Translations under genes and position numbers: made by a program | Part shown: positions 9,080 through 18,877 of the stretch, in pieces | How the letters are laid out: each line of letters begins with the position of its first letter | Numbering within the stretch: the stretch's first letter is position 1 | Source of the DNA: Bacillota bacterium | Lineage (GTDB): Bacteria > Bacillota > UBA4882 > UBA8346 | DNA: 47,523 bases | Assembly: GCA_029974635.1 (NCBI GenBank) | Contig: JARKQY010000032.1 | Coordinates: 1-47,523, forward strand | Reading direction: 5' to 3' | Notes under the pieces: generated by a model | Seen by the model: the letters and a program-made list of their open reading frames with translations, nothing else | Told to the model about the DNA's origin: nothing | The model's database searches: none

Positions 9080-9457
9080 TTAAAAGAATAATTGCGCTGC
9101 CCTTTCGACGAGAGTGATTCCCAACCCCAAAAAGATGATTTCTAAAGCAAATTTCGTGATGGGGTATAATTTATTGCTGAATAGGGAAAACCTAATTATC
9201 CCCTTGACCCGATCCGGCAATTTTAGGGCAACGCTTTAATATTCCCCCCTGCGCATAGCCACAAAATCCCGGAAACTCAGAACCCCCAAATAGATTGTCG
9301 TTATACCGGTGATCAGTTGGAATACTTCTAATAGCCAAGAAAATTTCTCCGATGCCCCGATTGCTCGGGACAATCCCATTCCGACCCCTAGGTATGTCAA
9401 AAATACCGCCATTATAAAGCAAATACCAATAATAGCAATTCTTTTCTGGCTAAAGTG
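9080..9457 (-). pseudogene. Decayed CcdA-like transmembrane protein remnant
   Basis: Two reading frames on the minus strand, read in succession, give the C-terminal half of a membrane protein. The first (9457-9236) yields KRIAIIGICFIMAVFLTYLG... and a second hydrophobic helix ending SFRDFVAMRRGEY. After a frameshift, the second continues LKLPDRVKGIIR... and GLGITLVERAAQLFF to a stop at 9080. The FLTY-VGxGL helix, the LPDRVK loop and a final GxxxLVE helix recall the DsbD/CcdA cytochrome-c biogenesis family, but the expected LPCTGQVY ending is lost. No start codon exists upstream of the first frame (a stop directly precedes it). Non-functional remnant; family call moderate. Confidence 0.5.
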
Positions 9458-9804
9458 TTACGTATAAAGAGCATATCAGAAAGGTCAAGTTAAGAAGGCG
9501 TATGGGTTGACTCCATCAATAAAACCAGCGATTTTACTTCCGAAATGGTTGCAACTGTGTTTATTTTCACAGTCAAGAAAAGCATATAATAAAATGTTAT
9601 AAAAAGGAATACATGAATATACAGATATTATTATAAAGTTTAAAATTTTTTGTAAATTGTAAAATCGTTACAGAGGTTTCCGCTAAAGTGACATAGAAAT
9701 CTCTAGTACTATCTTTTGATTATCTATACTAGTGGTTCTAATGAAAGGGCTAAGCAAGGTTATTTGACCATTTTTCAAAACAAAATGTAAAAGGGGTGGA
9801 AAGG
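9458..9804. other. Leader region of the alpha-galactosidase gene
   Basis: AT-rich and without genes. Two adjacent hairpins can form: 9672-9704 (AGAGGTTTC with GAAATCTCT, 9 bp including one G-U) and 9703-9732 (CTAGTA with TACTAG). No known riboswitch was recognised. Confidence 0.4.
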
Positions 9805-11652
9805 ATGAAAGTGAAAATTTATTTGGTGATTTCATTCGTTCTTTTTGGGATAGCCGCGTTATTTTTACCGGGTATTAATATTCAGCAACCGGTATTGGCT
9901 TTAAATAACGGCCTGGCGTTAACTCCGCCGATGGGCTGGAATAGCTGGAATATTTTTGGGGGTAATATCAATGAGACGCAGATTAAACAGATAGCCGATG
10001 CATTGGTTAGTACCGGTATGAGAGACGCCGGATATATTTATTTGAATCTGGATGACAATTGGATGGCGAACCCGGCCAGGGATGCCAACGGCAATCTGAG
10101 ATGCGATCCAACACGCTTCCCGAACGGCATGAAAGCTTTGGGGGATTATATCCATTCCAGAGGGCTTAAATTTGGTATTTACGGCGATCGGGGAACCATG
10201 ACTTGTATGGGTATTCCGCAAAGCGGCAGTCATGGCTATGAACAACAAGATGCCAACACATACGCCTCTTGGGGAGTAGACTATTTAAAATATGACAACT
10301 GTTATGCGGATGCCGATATACAAGCCGATTACGAACGGATGCGGGATGCCTTGGCGAGTTGTGGCCGCCCAATTGTATTCAGTATTTGCGCTTGGCAATT
10401 TCAACCTTGGATGCCCAATACGGGCAATTTATGGCGGACCACCGGAGATATTAGCAATAACTGGAATTCCATCTGCAGTATCCTGGACCAAAATTCCGGT
10501 CTGTCAGCTTATGCCGGTCCGGGCCGCTGGAATGACCCTGATATGTTAGAGGTTGGCAATGGCGGCTGTACTGATTCCGAGTATTGGTCGCACTTTTCAC
10601 TCTGGTGTATGATGGCTGCGCCGTTAATCGCCGGAAATGATATTCGTTCCATGTCGTCAAGCATCAGAACAATATTGACCAATACTGAAGCCATTGCAGT
10701 AAATCAAGATCCGGCGGGTATTCAGGGAACACGAATCAGCAGCAATAACGGGCTGGAGATTTGGTTAAAGCCCCTCGGCAGTGCCAATGGTAATGTAAAA
10801 GCAGTGGCACTATTCAACCGCACTTCCAAGTGGGCGAATATTACCGTGAATTGGAGCCAGATCGGTATTCCGAATGGTCCGGCCGTTGTCCGGGATCTGT
10901 TCCGGCATACCGAAAGCAGCTTTACCAACTCATATACCGCATACATAGCGCCCCATGATACCTATTTTTTGAAGATTACTTATTCTGGAGCCATGCCCCC
11001 TGCACCTGCCACCACTAGCTATGAGGCTGAAAGCGGCACTCTTTCGGGGGGGGCGGTCATAGCAAGTTCCGGCTATTGTTCCGGTGGATCCAAGGTGGGT
11101 TATATTGGCGGAATATCAAGCAATGGCATCTGTGTCATCAATAACGTTTACGCCGCAACGGCTGGTACGTACCGGATGCATGTTTATTATGTTTCAGCCG
11201 ATAACCGTACTTTCTATGTTACGGTTAATAACGGCGGATTTGTTGGCTTGCCTTGTCCGGGGTCCGGCAATTGGAATACGGTATGTTCAATATCAATGGA
11301 CATTACTTTGAATGCCGGCAATAACACTATTAAATTCGACAATGGCGCCGGAGCGTATGCGCCGGATCTGGACCGGATAACGATAACCCCATTGAACCCT
11401 GCCGGGGTAGTCTTCTACCAGGATGTAAATTATGGCGGGACTGCCAGTCCATCGATTAATAGAGGCGACTATAGTACCCTCCCCGGCGGGATTCCAAACG
11501 ACTGGATGAGTTCATTGAAAATTCCCGCCGGATGGACGGTGGAAGTTTATGAGCATGGCAGCTTCGCCGGAACGAAATGGGTCTTTACCGCGGATACCGG
11601 ATGGGTAGGAGACGCCTGTAACGACAAGATGTCTTCGTTTAAAATCTATTAA
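9805..11652 (+). CDS. Secreted GH27 alpha-galactosidase with CBM35 and beta/gamma-crystallin modules
   Basis: Releases terminal alpha-galactose from galactomannan or oligosaccharides outside the cell. The ATG at 9805 has AGGGG about 8 bp upstream; a GTG nine bases earlier overlaps that site. Order: signal peptide (1 to about 30); GH27 barrel (about 31-315) beginning NGLALTPPMGWNSWN; nucleophile Asp164 in KYDNC; acid/base Asp215 in RTTGDI (Arg211 and Asp215 match the R-x3-D pair of human GLA); WNDPDM substrate motif at 242-247; C-terminal beta-domain (about 320-395); CBM35 (about 402-525, AESGTLSGG...); beta/gamma-crystallin-like module (about 530-615, VVFYQDVNYGG...DWMSSLKI). It lacks the Thr/Pro linkers of the other glycosidases. 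The GH27 call is secure; the last module is likely. Confidence 0.93.
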   Translation: MKVKIYLVISFVLFGIAALFLPGINIQQPVLALNNGLALTPPMGWNSWNIFGGNINETQIKQIADALVSTGMRDAGYIYLNLDDNWMANPARDANGNLRCDPTRFPNGMKALGDYIHSRGLKFGIYGDRGTMTCMGIPQSGSHGYEQQDANTYASWGVDYLKYDNCYADADIQADYERMRDALASCGRPIVFSICAWQFQPWMPNTGNLWRTTGDISNNWNSICSILDQNSGLSAYAGPGRWNDPDMLEVGNGGCTDSEYWSHFSLWCMMAAPLIAGNDIRSMSSSIRTILTNTEAIAVNQDPAGIQGTRISSNNGLEIWLKPLGSANGNVKAVALFNRTSKWANITVNWSQIGIPNGPAVVRDLFRHTESSFTNSYTAYIAPHDTYFLKITYSGAMPPAPATTSYEAESGTLSGGAVIASSGYCSGGSKVGYIGGISSNGICVINNVYAATAGTYRMHVYYVSADNRTFYVTVNNGGFVGLPCPGSGNWNTVCSISMDITLNAGNNTIKFDNGAGAYAPDLDRITITPLNPAGVVFYQDVNYGGTASPSINRGDYSTLPGGIPNDWMSSLKIPAGWTVEVYEHGSFAGTKWVFTADTGWVGDACNDKMSSFKIY

Positions 11653-11675
11653 TCGCTTTATGGAGTTGTGACTAT

Positions 11676-11765
11676 TTAAATAATATCTAACTCATTAGAA
11701 TTCATCGCTAACAGCTTATCCATCAACAGTTTATACCACCGTTCCGGAATATAGTTATTGGGCAT
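11676..11765 (-). CDS. Possible 29-aa small ORF or gene remnant
   Basis: ATG at 11765 with GGAGGAAG 9 bp upstream on the minus strand. The product, MPNNYIPERWYKLLMDKLLA plus nine residues, looks like an amphipathic helix from a larger protein. No homologue is recognised. It lies in the spacer between the GH27 gene and the sensor kinase. It may be a small protein or the stump of a lost gene. Confidence 0.25.
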   Translation of the reverse strand: MPNNYIPERWYKLLMDKLLAMNSNELDII

Positions 11766-11940
11766 AGATAACAGCTTCCTCCATTATTGATAGTACCGTA
11801 CCCATAAAGTTTTGGGATGAGAAGATGGTACAGCCAAATTTAGGGATTTGAAATAATAGAGAGTGAAAAGGAAAAAGCAGTCATGAAATAGAATTTATTC
11901 AAGCTATAGAAAGCTTTTATTTTAAATTGGGGGTGGCGGA

Positions 11941-13944
11941 TTGCAGTGGGAGCGGATTGCAATTATTATTTCCCTGCTTATTGCCAGTAGTATCACTGGA
12001 TTGCTGGCTTTCTTCGCTTATCACCGCCGCCGCCGGCCTGGGGCTAAAGAGTTCATGGCCTTGATGATTTCAATCACGTTTTATTCGTTTGGCTATGCTT
12101 TTGAAATAGCCAGTGATACATTGCCGCAGGTAGAGTTTTGGTTGCGAGTCGAGTATTTAGGGATTCCATTCATTCCCTTTTTCCTGATCATCATGGTAAT
12201 TGGTTACGCCGGGTTGGAAATCCGACATAAGCCTTTCGTGTTTGCTATTTTACTATCGTTTTCCCTAGCTAACCTGGCCATGCATTACACCAACAACTTT
12301 CACCATCTCTTTTATAAAACCATCAGTTTAAATAAGAGTGGTATTTTTCCGACCTTGATGTTTACAAAAGGCCCTTGGTATTGGGTGCATGTGCTTTACG
12401 CCAATTTATCGCTGTTGATTACGAATATTGTTTTTTTCCGAATGAAACGGAGAGCAGTAGCGCTGTTTCGCAAACAGATTAATATCATCACCTGGAGCAC
12501 GCTGGTTCCGTGGCTGGGATATCTTATTTATCTTTTCGGATTAAGCCCTTTCGGATTGGATCTGAGTCCTTTCACATTCACCTTGACCGGTTTAATAGCT
12601 TCCTGGGGATTATTTCAGCATAAATTATTCGACCTGTCCCCGATTGCACGCGATAAAATTTTTGAAACCATGAATGATGGGGTTTTGGTCTTGGATCTTC
12701 AAGACAGAATCGTTGATTATAATCCGGCCGCTCAAAGTATGCTGGCGGATTTAAATCCTGCTGTAATTGGGCGGTATACGTCAAACGTTTGCCATAAATC
12801 TCCGGAGCTAGTTAACCAGATCGCCAATAATCTGGAACGCAACGAATTTTATATCGCGGGTGAGACAGATAGAAAATACATTGATTCCCGGTTATCATAT
12901 ATTTGTCCAGGCACTAAAGAGCCCATCGGAAAAATGATTATCCTAAGCGATATAACCAGACAGAAACAAGCTCAGGAACAATTGATCCAGTCGGAGAAGA
13001 TGGCGGTTTTAGGCCAATTGGTCGCCAATGTCGCCCACGAATTGAACACACCATTGGCTGCCATTAAAGCCACTGCTGAAAATATTGAGCAGTTATTTAG
13101 CCGTATATGGCTGCAAATGCCAGATTTTTTAGGCGAACCAAGTTATAATAAGCTGCTTTTGGAAATTTTAGAAAAGGTCCAAGATACACCTTATCTGACT
13201 GCGCGGGAAGAACGTGACAATCTGCAAAAACTAGCGTTAATTTTAGAAAAAAGCGGTTTCAGGGATGATTCGGAAATAAGTCGATATTTTGTTAAATTGG
13301 GCATCTCTAAATACTTCGAACAGGCGATGCCGATTCTCCGGAACCGGAAGGATGCCGTATTGCTGAAGTTCATCTTAGAAATCGCGTTAGTCCGAAAGAA
13401 CGTCCGGGGTATTTTGCTGGCGGAAGAACGGACCGTTAAAACTGTATACGCTTTAAAGAGTTACAGCCGTATCTCATATCAAAATCAGCCGGTATTGACG
13501 GATCTCCGGACGGGAGTGGAGACAGTCTTGCAGATCTACGAAAATCTGATTAGAAACGGCGTGCATTTACTCGTTGATTTTCAACCGGTCCCTCTCATCC
13601 CGGCGTATCCGGATGAATTGCAACAGGTTTGGACAAATCTGATTCAAAATGCCCTTCAAGCCATGAATGGGAAAGGAAAGTTGACAATTGAGATCAAACT
13701 AAACAAAAACGAAGATGAAGTCACTGTCGGTTTTACCGATAACGGTCCCGGCATTGAGGAAAATATACTCCCGCAGATCTTTGAACCGCTTTTTACGACG
13801 AAAAGAGCCGGGGAGGGCAGCGGCCTGGGCTTAACCATCTGCCGGGAAATTGTGGAGCGCCATCACGGAAGAATACTAGTACAATCCAGACCAGGCCAAA
13901 CAGAATTTTTAGTTTGTTTACCGGTACAAAGGGAAGGTGGCTGA
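11941..13944 (+). CDS. Sensor histidine kinase with 7TM N-terminal domain and PAS domain
   Basis: Membrane sensor that autophosphorylates and passes phosphate to a response regulator, very likely the next gene. Seven hydrophobic segments occupy residues 1 to about 230 (7TM histidine-kinase N-terminal type), followed by a PAS domain (about 238-345), the dimerisation helix with phospho-acceptor His366 in AHELNTPL, and a C-terminal ATPase with an N box (NLIQNALQAM), DNGPGIEE and GSGLGL. An unusual charged helical insert of about 150 residues separates the H box from the ATPase. Start is a TTG with GGGGGTGGCGGA directly upstream. The stop lies 7 bp before the next ATG, indicating an operon. Signal unknown. 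Confidence 0.9.
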   Translation: MQWERIAIIISLLIASSITGLLAFFAYHRRRRPGAKEFMALMISITFYSFGYAFEIASDTLPQVEFWLRVEYLGIPFIPFFLIIMVIGYAGLEIRHKPFVFAILLSFSLANLAMHYTNNFHHLFYKTISLNKSGIFPTLMFTKGPWYWVHVLYANLSLLITNIVFFRMKRRAVALFRKQINIITWSTLVPWLGYLIYLFGLSPFGLDLSPFTFTLTGLIASWGLFQHKLFDLSPIARDKIFETMNDGVLVLDLQDRIVDYNPAAQSMLADLNPAVIGRYTSNVCHKSPELVNQIANNLERNEFYIAGETDRKYIDSRLSYICPGTKEPIGKMIILSDITRQKQAQEQLIQSEKMAVLGQLVANVAHELNTPLAAIKATAENIEQLFSRIWLQMPDFLGEPSYNKLLLEILEKVQDTPYLTAREERDNLQKLALILEKSGFRDDSEISRYFVKLGISKYFEQAMPILRNRKDAVLLKFILEIALVRKNVRGILLAEERTVKTVYALKSYSRISYQNQPVLTDLRTGVETVLQIYENLIRNGVHLLVDFQPVPLIPAYPDELQQVWTNLIQNALQAMNGKGKLTIEIKLNKNEDEVTVGFTDNGPGIEENILPQIFEPLFTTKRAGEGSGLGLTICREIVERHHGRILVQSRPGQTEFLVCLPVQREGG

Positions 13945-13951
13945 GACACGA

Positions 13952-15670
13952 ATGGCTAAACCGGTGATCTTATGCGTCGATGATGAAAAAAGTATTCTGG
14001 ACAGCCTTGACGAACAGTTACACGCCGAATTTGGTTCCGAACTCATCATTGAACATGCCGAAAGCGGCGAAGAAGGGCTGAGTATTTTAGAGGAATACTT
14101 GGCCAAACAGATTGAAATACCGGTTATCATTGCCGACTATCTGATGCCGGGAATGAGAGGCGAACATTTTTTAATCGAGGCTTATAATAGAACTCCGCAA
14201 ACTTGTAATATCTTATTGACCGGCCAGGCTGGTTTGGATGCCGTGGCTACAGCTATCAACCAAGCCAATCTTTACCGATATATAACCAAACCATGGGATA
14301 GAACCGATCTGCTCTTTACTGTAAAAGAAGCGATTACAAGTTTCCGGCAACGGAAACTTATTCAATCGCAAAATACTGACTTGCAATTGTTAAATTCCCG
14401 GCTGCAACTAATGAATAAAGAACTGGAAGCAGAAGTAACGAAACGGATCCAGGATCTGCAGCGGCAAAAAGTCCTTTTTAAACAGATTTTTGATAATTCA
14501 CCGGATGGAATGGCCATTTTTGATGCGGAAGCGAAGTTCATTACAATAAATAAAGCTTTTGAAAGCATGTTTCAATATCAGGCATCCGAAATCACAGGGC
14601 TTGAGGTAATTAATTTTCTTGTGCCACCAGAATTACGGGAAGAATCGCTGCGGCATTTTGAAGCAATCCTCGCGGGACAGACTATCCATGAGGAGGAAAC
14701 ACAACGGTATAGAAAGGACGGAAAGACGATCCCCGTTTATCTCATGGCTTATCCATTGGAGATCGATGAGCACAAACAGGGAGGAATAGTAGTTTGCCGT
14801 GATTTAACCATTCAACGGGAAGCCATGAATCTGCTCCAGCGTTCCTATGAACGACGCCGGCGGAACATTTTCTTCAATGAGCTAATCGCCAGTAAAAAGG
14901 AGATCCGGAATGAAACTTATATTCATGCTCAATTGCTGGGGATAAGCTTTAAAGAACCGTTTTTAATTTTCTATCTGATGTTTACCGAAGCGAAAGGGAG
15001 ATTAAGTTCGGCAGCGCCGAACCAGGAAATGAGTATCCGGATTTTAAGCGATAAAATGATTGATTGGCTTTCTGAAAAATCGGGGGTATATGCCTGGGAG
15101 TCCCAAGAGGGCATCGGTATCATGTATACCGCGCCCAAAAATCATCGGGGAGAGGTTCCGGCAGAGAAAGAAATTGCCGCAAATCTATTGGAAATGATTA
15201 GGGGCGATTTTCCACAGGTCGCCATGGCTTTAGGAATTGCCGAATTCCGGCCCGAAATGGAATATTTTGGGGAACGGTATCAACAAGCACGTATTTCTGC
15301 GCTCATCGGATTAAAGATCCGTCCGAATCATTCCATCCATCACTATTTAGATACCGGCGCCTTCCCGCTTCTGGCCAGGTTGGTTGATGATGAGGAATCG
15401 AAACGCTTTCTGGAGCGCACCATCGGCAAATTATTAAAATATGATCAAGCCAATGGCACCAACCTATTTTATACCTTGGAGAGAATGATTGCTCATGAGA
15501 ATTTGCGGGCAGTAGCTGATGAAATGTTTCTACATTACAAAACAATCCTCTTTCGTAAACAGTCCATCGAAAAAATCCTCGGAGTATCATTGGATTCATT
15601 TGAAGGGCGCACGCTGCTGGGAACTGTTTTGGCCCTCTATTATTTTCAGGAGATGCGCAATAATATCTAA
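13952..15670 (+). CDS. Response regulator: REC, PAS and PucR/CdaR-type DNA-binding C-terminus
   Basis: Likely partner of the upstream kinase. Receiver domain at residues 1 to about 125 with acidic pocket CVDDE, phospho-acceptor Asp62 (ADYLMPGMRG) and the conserved Lys in TKPW; coiled segment (about 125-165); PAS domain (about 170-290, FDNSPDGMAIFD...); a middle region resembling the GGDEF-like domain of CdaR regulators; and a PucR-type helix-turn-helix near the end (TLERMIAHENLRAVADEMFL, then YKTILFRKQSIEKILG). The ATG at 13952 is preferred because GGGAAGGTGG lies about 11 bp upstream; a GTG at 13937 would overlap the kinase stop. PucR outputs are normally fused to metabolite-sensing domains, so a receiver/PAS input is uncommon. 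Target genes are unknown; the downstream surface operon is one candidate. Confidence 0.82.
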   Translation: MAKPVILCVDDEKSILDSLDEQLHAEFGSELIIEHAESGEEGLSILEEYLAKQIEIPVIIADYLMPGMRGEHFLIEAYNRTPQTCNILLTGQAGLDAVATAINQANLYRYITKPWDRTDLLFTVKEAITSFRQRKLIQSQNTDLQLLNSRLQLMNKELEAEVTKRIQDLQRQKVLFKQIFDNSPDGMAIFDAEAKFITINKAFESMFQYQASEITGLEVINFLVPPELREESLRHFEAILAGQTIHEEETQRYRKDGKTIPVYLMAYPLEIDEHKQGGIVVCRDLTIQREAMNLLQRSYERRRRNIFFNELIASKKEIRNETYIHAQLLGISFKEPFLIFYLMFTEAKGRLSSAAPNQEMSIRILSDKMIDWLSEKSGVYAWESQEGIGIMYTAPKNHRGEVPAEKEIAANLLEMIRGDFPQVAMALGIAEFRPEMEYFGERYQQARISALIGLKIRPNHSIHHYLDTGAFPLLARLVDDEESKRFLERTIGKLLKYDQANGTNLFYTLERMIAHENLRAVADEMFLHYKTILFRKQSIEKILGVSLDSFEGRTLLGTVLALYYFQEMRNNI

Positions 15671-15699
15671 TTTATTTTGATACATTCAATTTTTGGTGT

Positions 15700-15746
15700 A
15701 AAACAAGGGCTTGTTTATCCATGTGGATAAACAAGCCCTTGTTTTT
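15700..15746 (+). terminator. Very strong rho-independent terminator of the two-component operon
   Basis: A perfect 21-bp inverted repeat (AAAACAAGGGCTTGTTTATC... and its complement) with ATGT loop, A-rich on the left and T-rich on the right, so it could stop transcription from both sides. Confidence 0.9.
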
Positions 15747-16014
15747 GCAGCGTAACATTATCCGTTTTGCGAATAGACAACGATGCTTCTATGCAATAAA
15801 ATGTAAAATACATACTTTAAGCAGGGTGAATCTTTGTTTTACTTGGTTAAGTTAACAAAATACTCTATCCAAATAGATAATGTAAAGCAGTTTAATCCAT
15901 GCGGAAAACTTACAACAAGCGGCGTCCCACTCCATATTATTGAATTAGTTTTTGAATTCAACATTGAGTCAGACCAAACTTCTATAAATTATCCCTAATT
16001 TAGGAGATTTGACA
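15747..16014. other. Spacer upstream of the surface operon
   Basis: AT-rich, without genes. A promoter for the barrel/DUF11 operon must lie here, but no single -35/-10 pair stands out. Confidence 0.4.
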
Positions 16015-18858
16015 ATGCCATACCACTTTCGTAATCATAAAAAAATAATTGTCAGCATGATCTGGCTGGTAATCTCCAGTTGGCTGGGTTTTTTTTATAG
16101 CAATTTTACGGTTTACGGGGATACGGCTGAAAACGGAACCACCGAAAATATAGCTACGCCAACACCTTTATCGGAACTTACCCCGGTTCCCACTACCCTG
16201 CCCTTTGAAACAGAATATGCCGTGGGAATCATCGATGTAACCTGGAGCAATGTCGAATCCACCGACCTCTCCGACCCTTATCCCGCCACCTTGAATATTG
16301 ACGGCCGCACGGCTTTCTATCTGAAAGGCAAGATCCGCGGTAAATATTTACTTACTGCCCAGATGGACACGGGAGAAAAAACCCTTGCCGAGGTGTTTCA
16401 AAATCTCCACCGTAAAGATCCCGGTGACATCTTTAAGAAAATAGATCCGGCACGTTATTATCCGGTTTACGGTGACCAATCCACCATCATTCATGATGTG
16501 GCCAGCCGAGGGAAACTCTATGTCCGCCTGGAATGGGACAAGTCCAAGGTTTTATTGGGAGATTATCATGTACATATGGAGCAAACCGATTTGGTTCAAT
16601 ATAATCGCAGTCTTTACGGTCTCAACGTAAATTTGGCCAATCCCACCGGAGAAAAGACCCCGGTCGATACCACCCAGCTTTTTCTGGCGGAACCGTCATC
16701 ATTGCATTCCAGCGATACCATGCGGGCTACCGGGGGCATGCTTTATTATTTGAAACATGCGGACATCGTGTTGGGCTCGGAACAAATTAAAGTTGAGCTC
16801 CGCAGTTCGATCTCGGGTGCGGTGCTAAGCACTATTCCGCTTGAATATGGCCGGGATTATGATTTGGATTATGCCCAAGGCCGGATCATTTTGAAACGAG
16901 ATCTGGCTGCAGTCATCGCCGCGCATCAGATTACGGCTTCAATTCCAAATGAAGGAAACATTCCCTTTGTAATCGCCGATTATGAATTTGAAGGAGAAGA
17001 ATTAACATACCGTCCGAACTATGGGTTGCAAGCCAGTGGATATTTCAGCCAAAATTTGAAATGGGGCAGCCGCTATATTCAAGAATCAACGGATCAAGGT
17101 GCCAATTACCGACTCTATAGTTTGAACACTAGTCTCCAGCTAAATCAAAATATGGAAGTCTCCGCGGAATGGGCCAAATCGGACCAGTCTTTAAGCCACC
17201 GGTATTATTCGGAGGATGGCGGTTTAACTTATGCTACTATCGTCACCAATCATACCACCGAAGGTTCCTCCTGGAAAATCGGTTTCGATTTTCATTTTCC
17301 CAAAAATGATGTTGTGGATCCATTTAAAATTTCAGCTTATACCTTATTCCAAGAAGCCGGTTTTTCCACTGCCGCAGGTGATACCTTGCATGACATGCAT
17401 CAAAATTCCTTAGAAATAACTGGTAAAATTTTCGGCAATCAATTCATGCGGTGGTTATATCACTCAAATACCGAGAAAACCATCAAAGATAGTCTTGACA
17501 CGGCGTTCCAATTAATCCAGGAGAACGGCAAGCTGAAATATACTGAAGAGATCCGTTTTCAAACTTGTCATGATTTAGTGAATCTTCATGAATATCAAAT
17601 AACATTGGGCGGATTCCGGCTCGATTATCAAATGAATGATCGAGTCGCCGTTTATGGAACGGAACAACTTACCCTGGCTCATAACAACATCACTCCCAGC
17701 AATAACCGGACCACCCTGGGAGTCCAGATTCAATTGAACCCCAAAACCAATTTGAATTTCGAAGGTTCAACCGGCGACTTGGGAAACAATATCAATGCCG
17801 GTTATCAGTACCAACCAAACCCTGAGCAAACGGTGTATCTCAAATCCAGTTTCGAAACCGATCCTAATCAAGGAGAAACACTAATCTCCACCGCGGGGAG
17901 CCGGAGTAAAATCAGTGAAAATGTTAACGCCGTCGTCGAACGCCGGATTGGTTCCGGCAGCTATGAAAAAAGCCTCTCAAATCTTTTGGGAATTGATTAT
18001 TCTCTCCGCAAAGGCTGGTTATTATCGGCAGCCTATACCCAAAGTGAAATTGAAAAACTGGCGGAACGCCCCACCGGATTATATCCCTTTCCGGATGCAA
18101 CCTCTCCCGGTGGCGCAGCTACAACCGGGACCGGTTCCGTTAACCGTCGTATTTTCAACCTGGGTTCTGTCTGTCAGCAAAATGCCTTCCAATTAAAAAA
18201 CGGTCTCGAAATACGTTGGGACGACGGAGATATCGATTCCACCCAATATTTATTGACCAATACTTATCAGAACATTATTCATCATGATTATACTTATTAT
18301 TGCAAATTAAACTACTCCATAACCCAGGATACAACTGCCGCTACCGAACTGGCTCGCTTTATTGAATCCACGGTGGGGATTGCTTACCGTCCGGTCCAAG
18401 ATGACCGTTTTAATTTCCTGGGGGAATTCACCTATATTGATCAGCGTTCACCGGCCGGACAAATTTCGGGAACCGTACCCCGGGAGATCTCTCAAATTAT
18501 ATCTTTAGAAGGTATCTATGACTTAGACACCCGCTGGCAATTGGCTGAAAAAGTGGCGTATAAACATTCCGCCATTGAATTAGACCCTGATAATTGGGGT
18601 ACTAACGATCTCTATCTTTGGATAAACCGGATCAACTATCACCTGCTTTTTCAATGGGATTTATCGGCCGAATACCGGATTTTAAAAGATATTCAAGCGG
18701 ATGATCAAAAAAGCGGCTTTTTAGTGGCCGCGTATTATCAGATCAACCCCCATAACCGGCTGGGGATTGGCTATAATTTCACTGACTTCAATGATAATCT
18801 GGCGTATCTGAATTATCATTCCGCCGGTTTCTTTGTTAACTATACGTATCAATGGTAA
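16015..18858 (+). CDS. Large outer-membrane beta-barrel protein, 947 aa
   Basis: Predicted outer-membrane protein. ATG at 16015 with AGGAG 8 bp upstream, signal peptide to about residue 37, a short Thr/Pro segment, then a conserved module (AFYLKGKIRGKYLLTAQMDT, later YYPVYGDQST and GKLYVRLEWDKS). I recall this module from giant DUF11 proteins of Gram-negative bacteria. From about residue 330 to the end the sequence is alternating-residue beta strands with few long hydrophobic runs, and it ends NYTYQW: an aromatic last residue is the usual BAM insertion signal. The downstream giant gene starts 19 bp later, so the two are almost certainly co-transcribed. Likely role: outer-membrane anchor or secretion partner of that protein (inference). 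Strong evidence that the organism is diderm. Confidence 0.8.
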   Translation: MPYHFRNHKKIIVSMIWLVISSWLGFFYSNFTVYGDTAENGTTENIATPTPLSELTPVPTTLPFETEYAVGIIDVTWSNVESTDLSDPYPATLNIDGRTAFYLKGKIRGKYLLTAQMDTGEKTLAEVFQNLHRKDPGDIFKKIDPARYYPVYGDQSTIIHDVASRGKLYVRLEWDKSKVLLGDYHVHMEQTDLVQYNRSLYGLNVNLANPTGEKTPVDTTQLFLAEPSSLHSSDTMRATGGMLYYLKHADIVLGSEQIKVELRSSISGAVLSTIPLEYGRDYDLDYAQGRIILKRDLAAVIAAHQITASIPNEGNIPFVIADYEFEGEELTYRPNYGLQASGYFSQNLKWGSRYIQESTDQGANYRLYSLNTSLQLNQNMEVSAEWAKSDQSLSHRYYSEDGGLTYATIVTNHTTEGSSWKIGFDFHFPKNDVVDPFKISAYTLFQEAGFSTAAGDTLHDMHQNSLEITGKIFGNQFMRWLYHSNTEKTIKDSLDTAFQLIQENGKLKYTEEIRFQTCHDLVNLHEYQITLGGFRLDYQMNDRVAVYGTEQLTLAHNNITPSNNRTTLGVQIQLNPKTNLNFEGSTGDLGNNINAGYQYQPNPEQTVYLKSSFETDPNQGETLISTAGSRSKISENVNAVVERRIGSGSYEKSLSNLLGIDYSLRKGWLLSAAYTQSEIEKLAERPTGLYPFPDATSPGGAATTGTGSVNRRIFNLGSVCQQNAFQLKNGLEIRWDDGDIDSTQYLLTNTYQNIIHHDYTYYCKLNYSITQDTTAATELARFIESTVGIAYRPVQDDRFNFLGEFTYIDQRSPAGQISGTVPREISQIISLEGIYDLDTRWQLAEKVAYKHSAIELDPDNWGTNDLYLWINRINYHLLFQWDLSAEYRILKDIQADDQKSGFLVAAYYQINPHNRLGIGYNFTDFNDNLAYLNYHSAGFFVNYTYQW

Positions 18859-18877
18859 ATCGAGAGCAACGGATAAA

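Noticed and set aside
8805..9083. 92-aa frame after the lipoprotein
   Set aside because: No ribosome site, overlaps the restored lipoprotein frame and runs into the decayed membrane gene; no recognisable protein.
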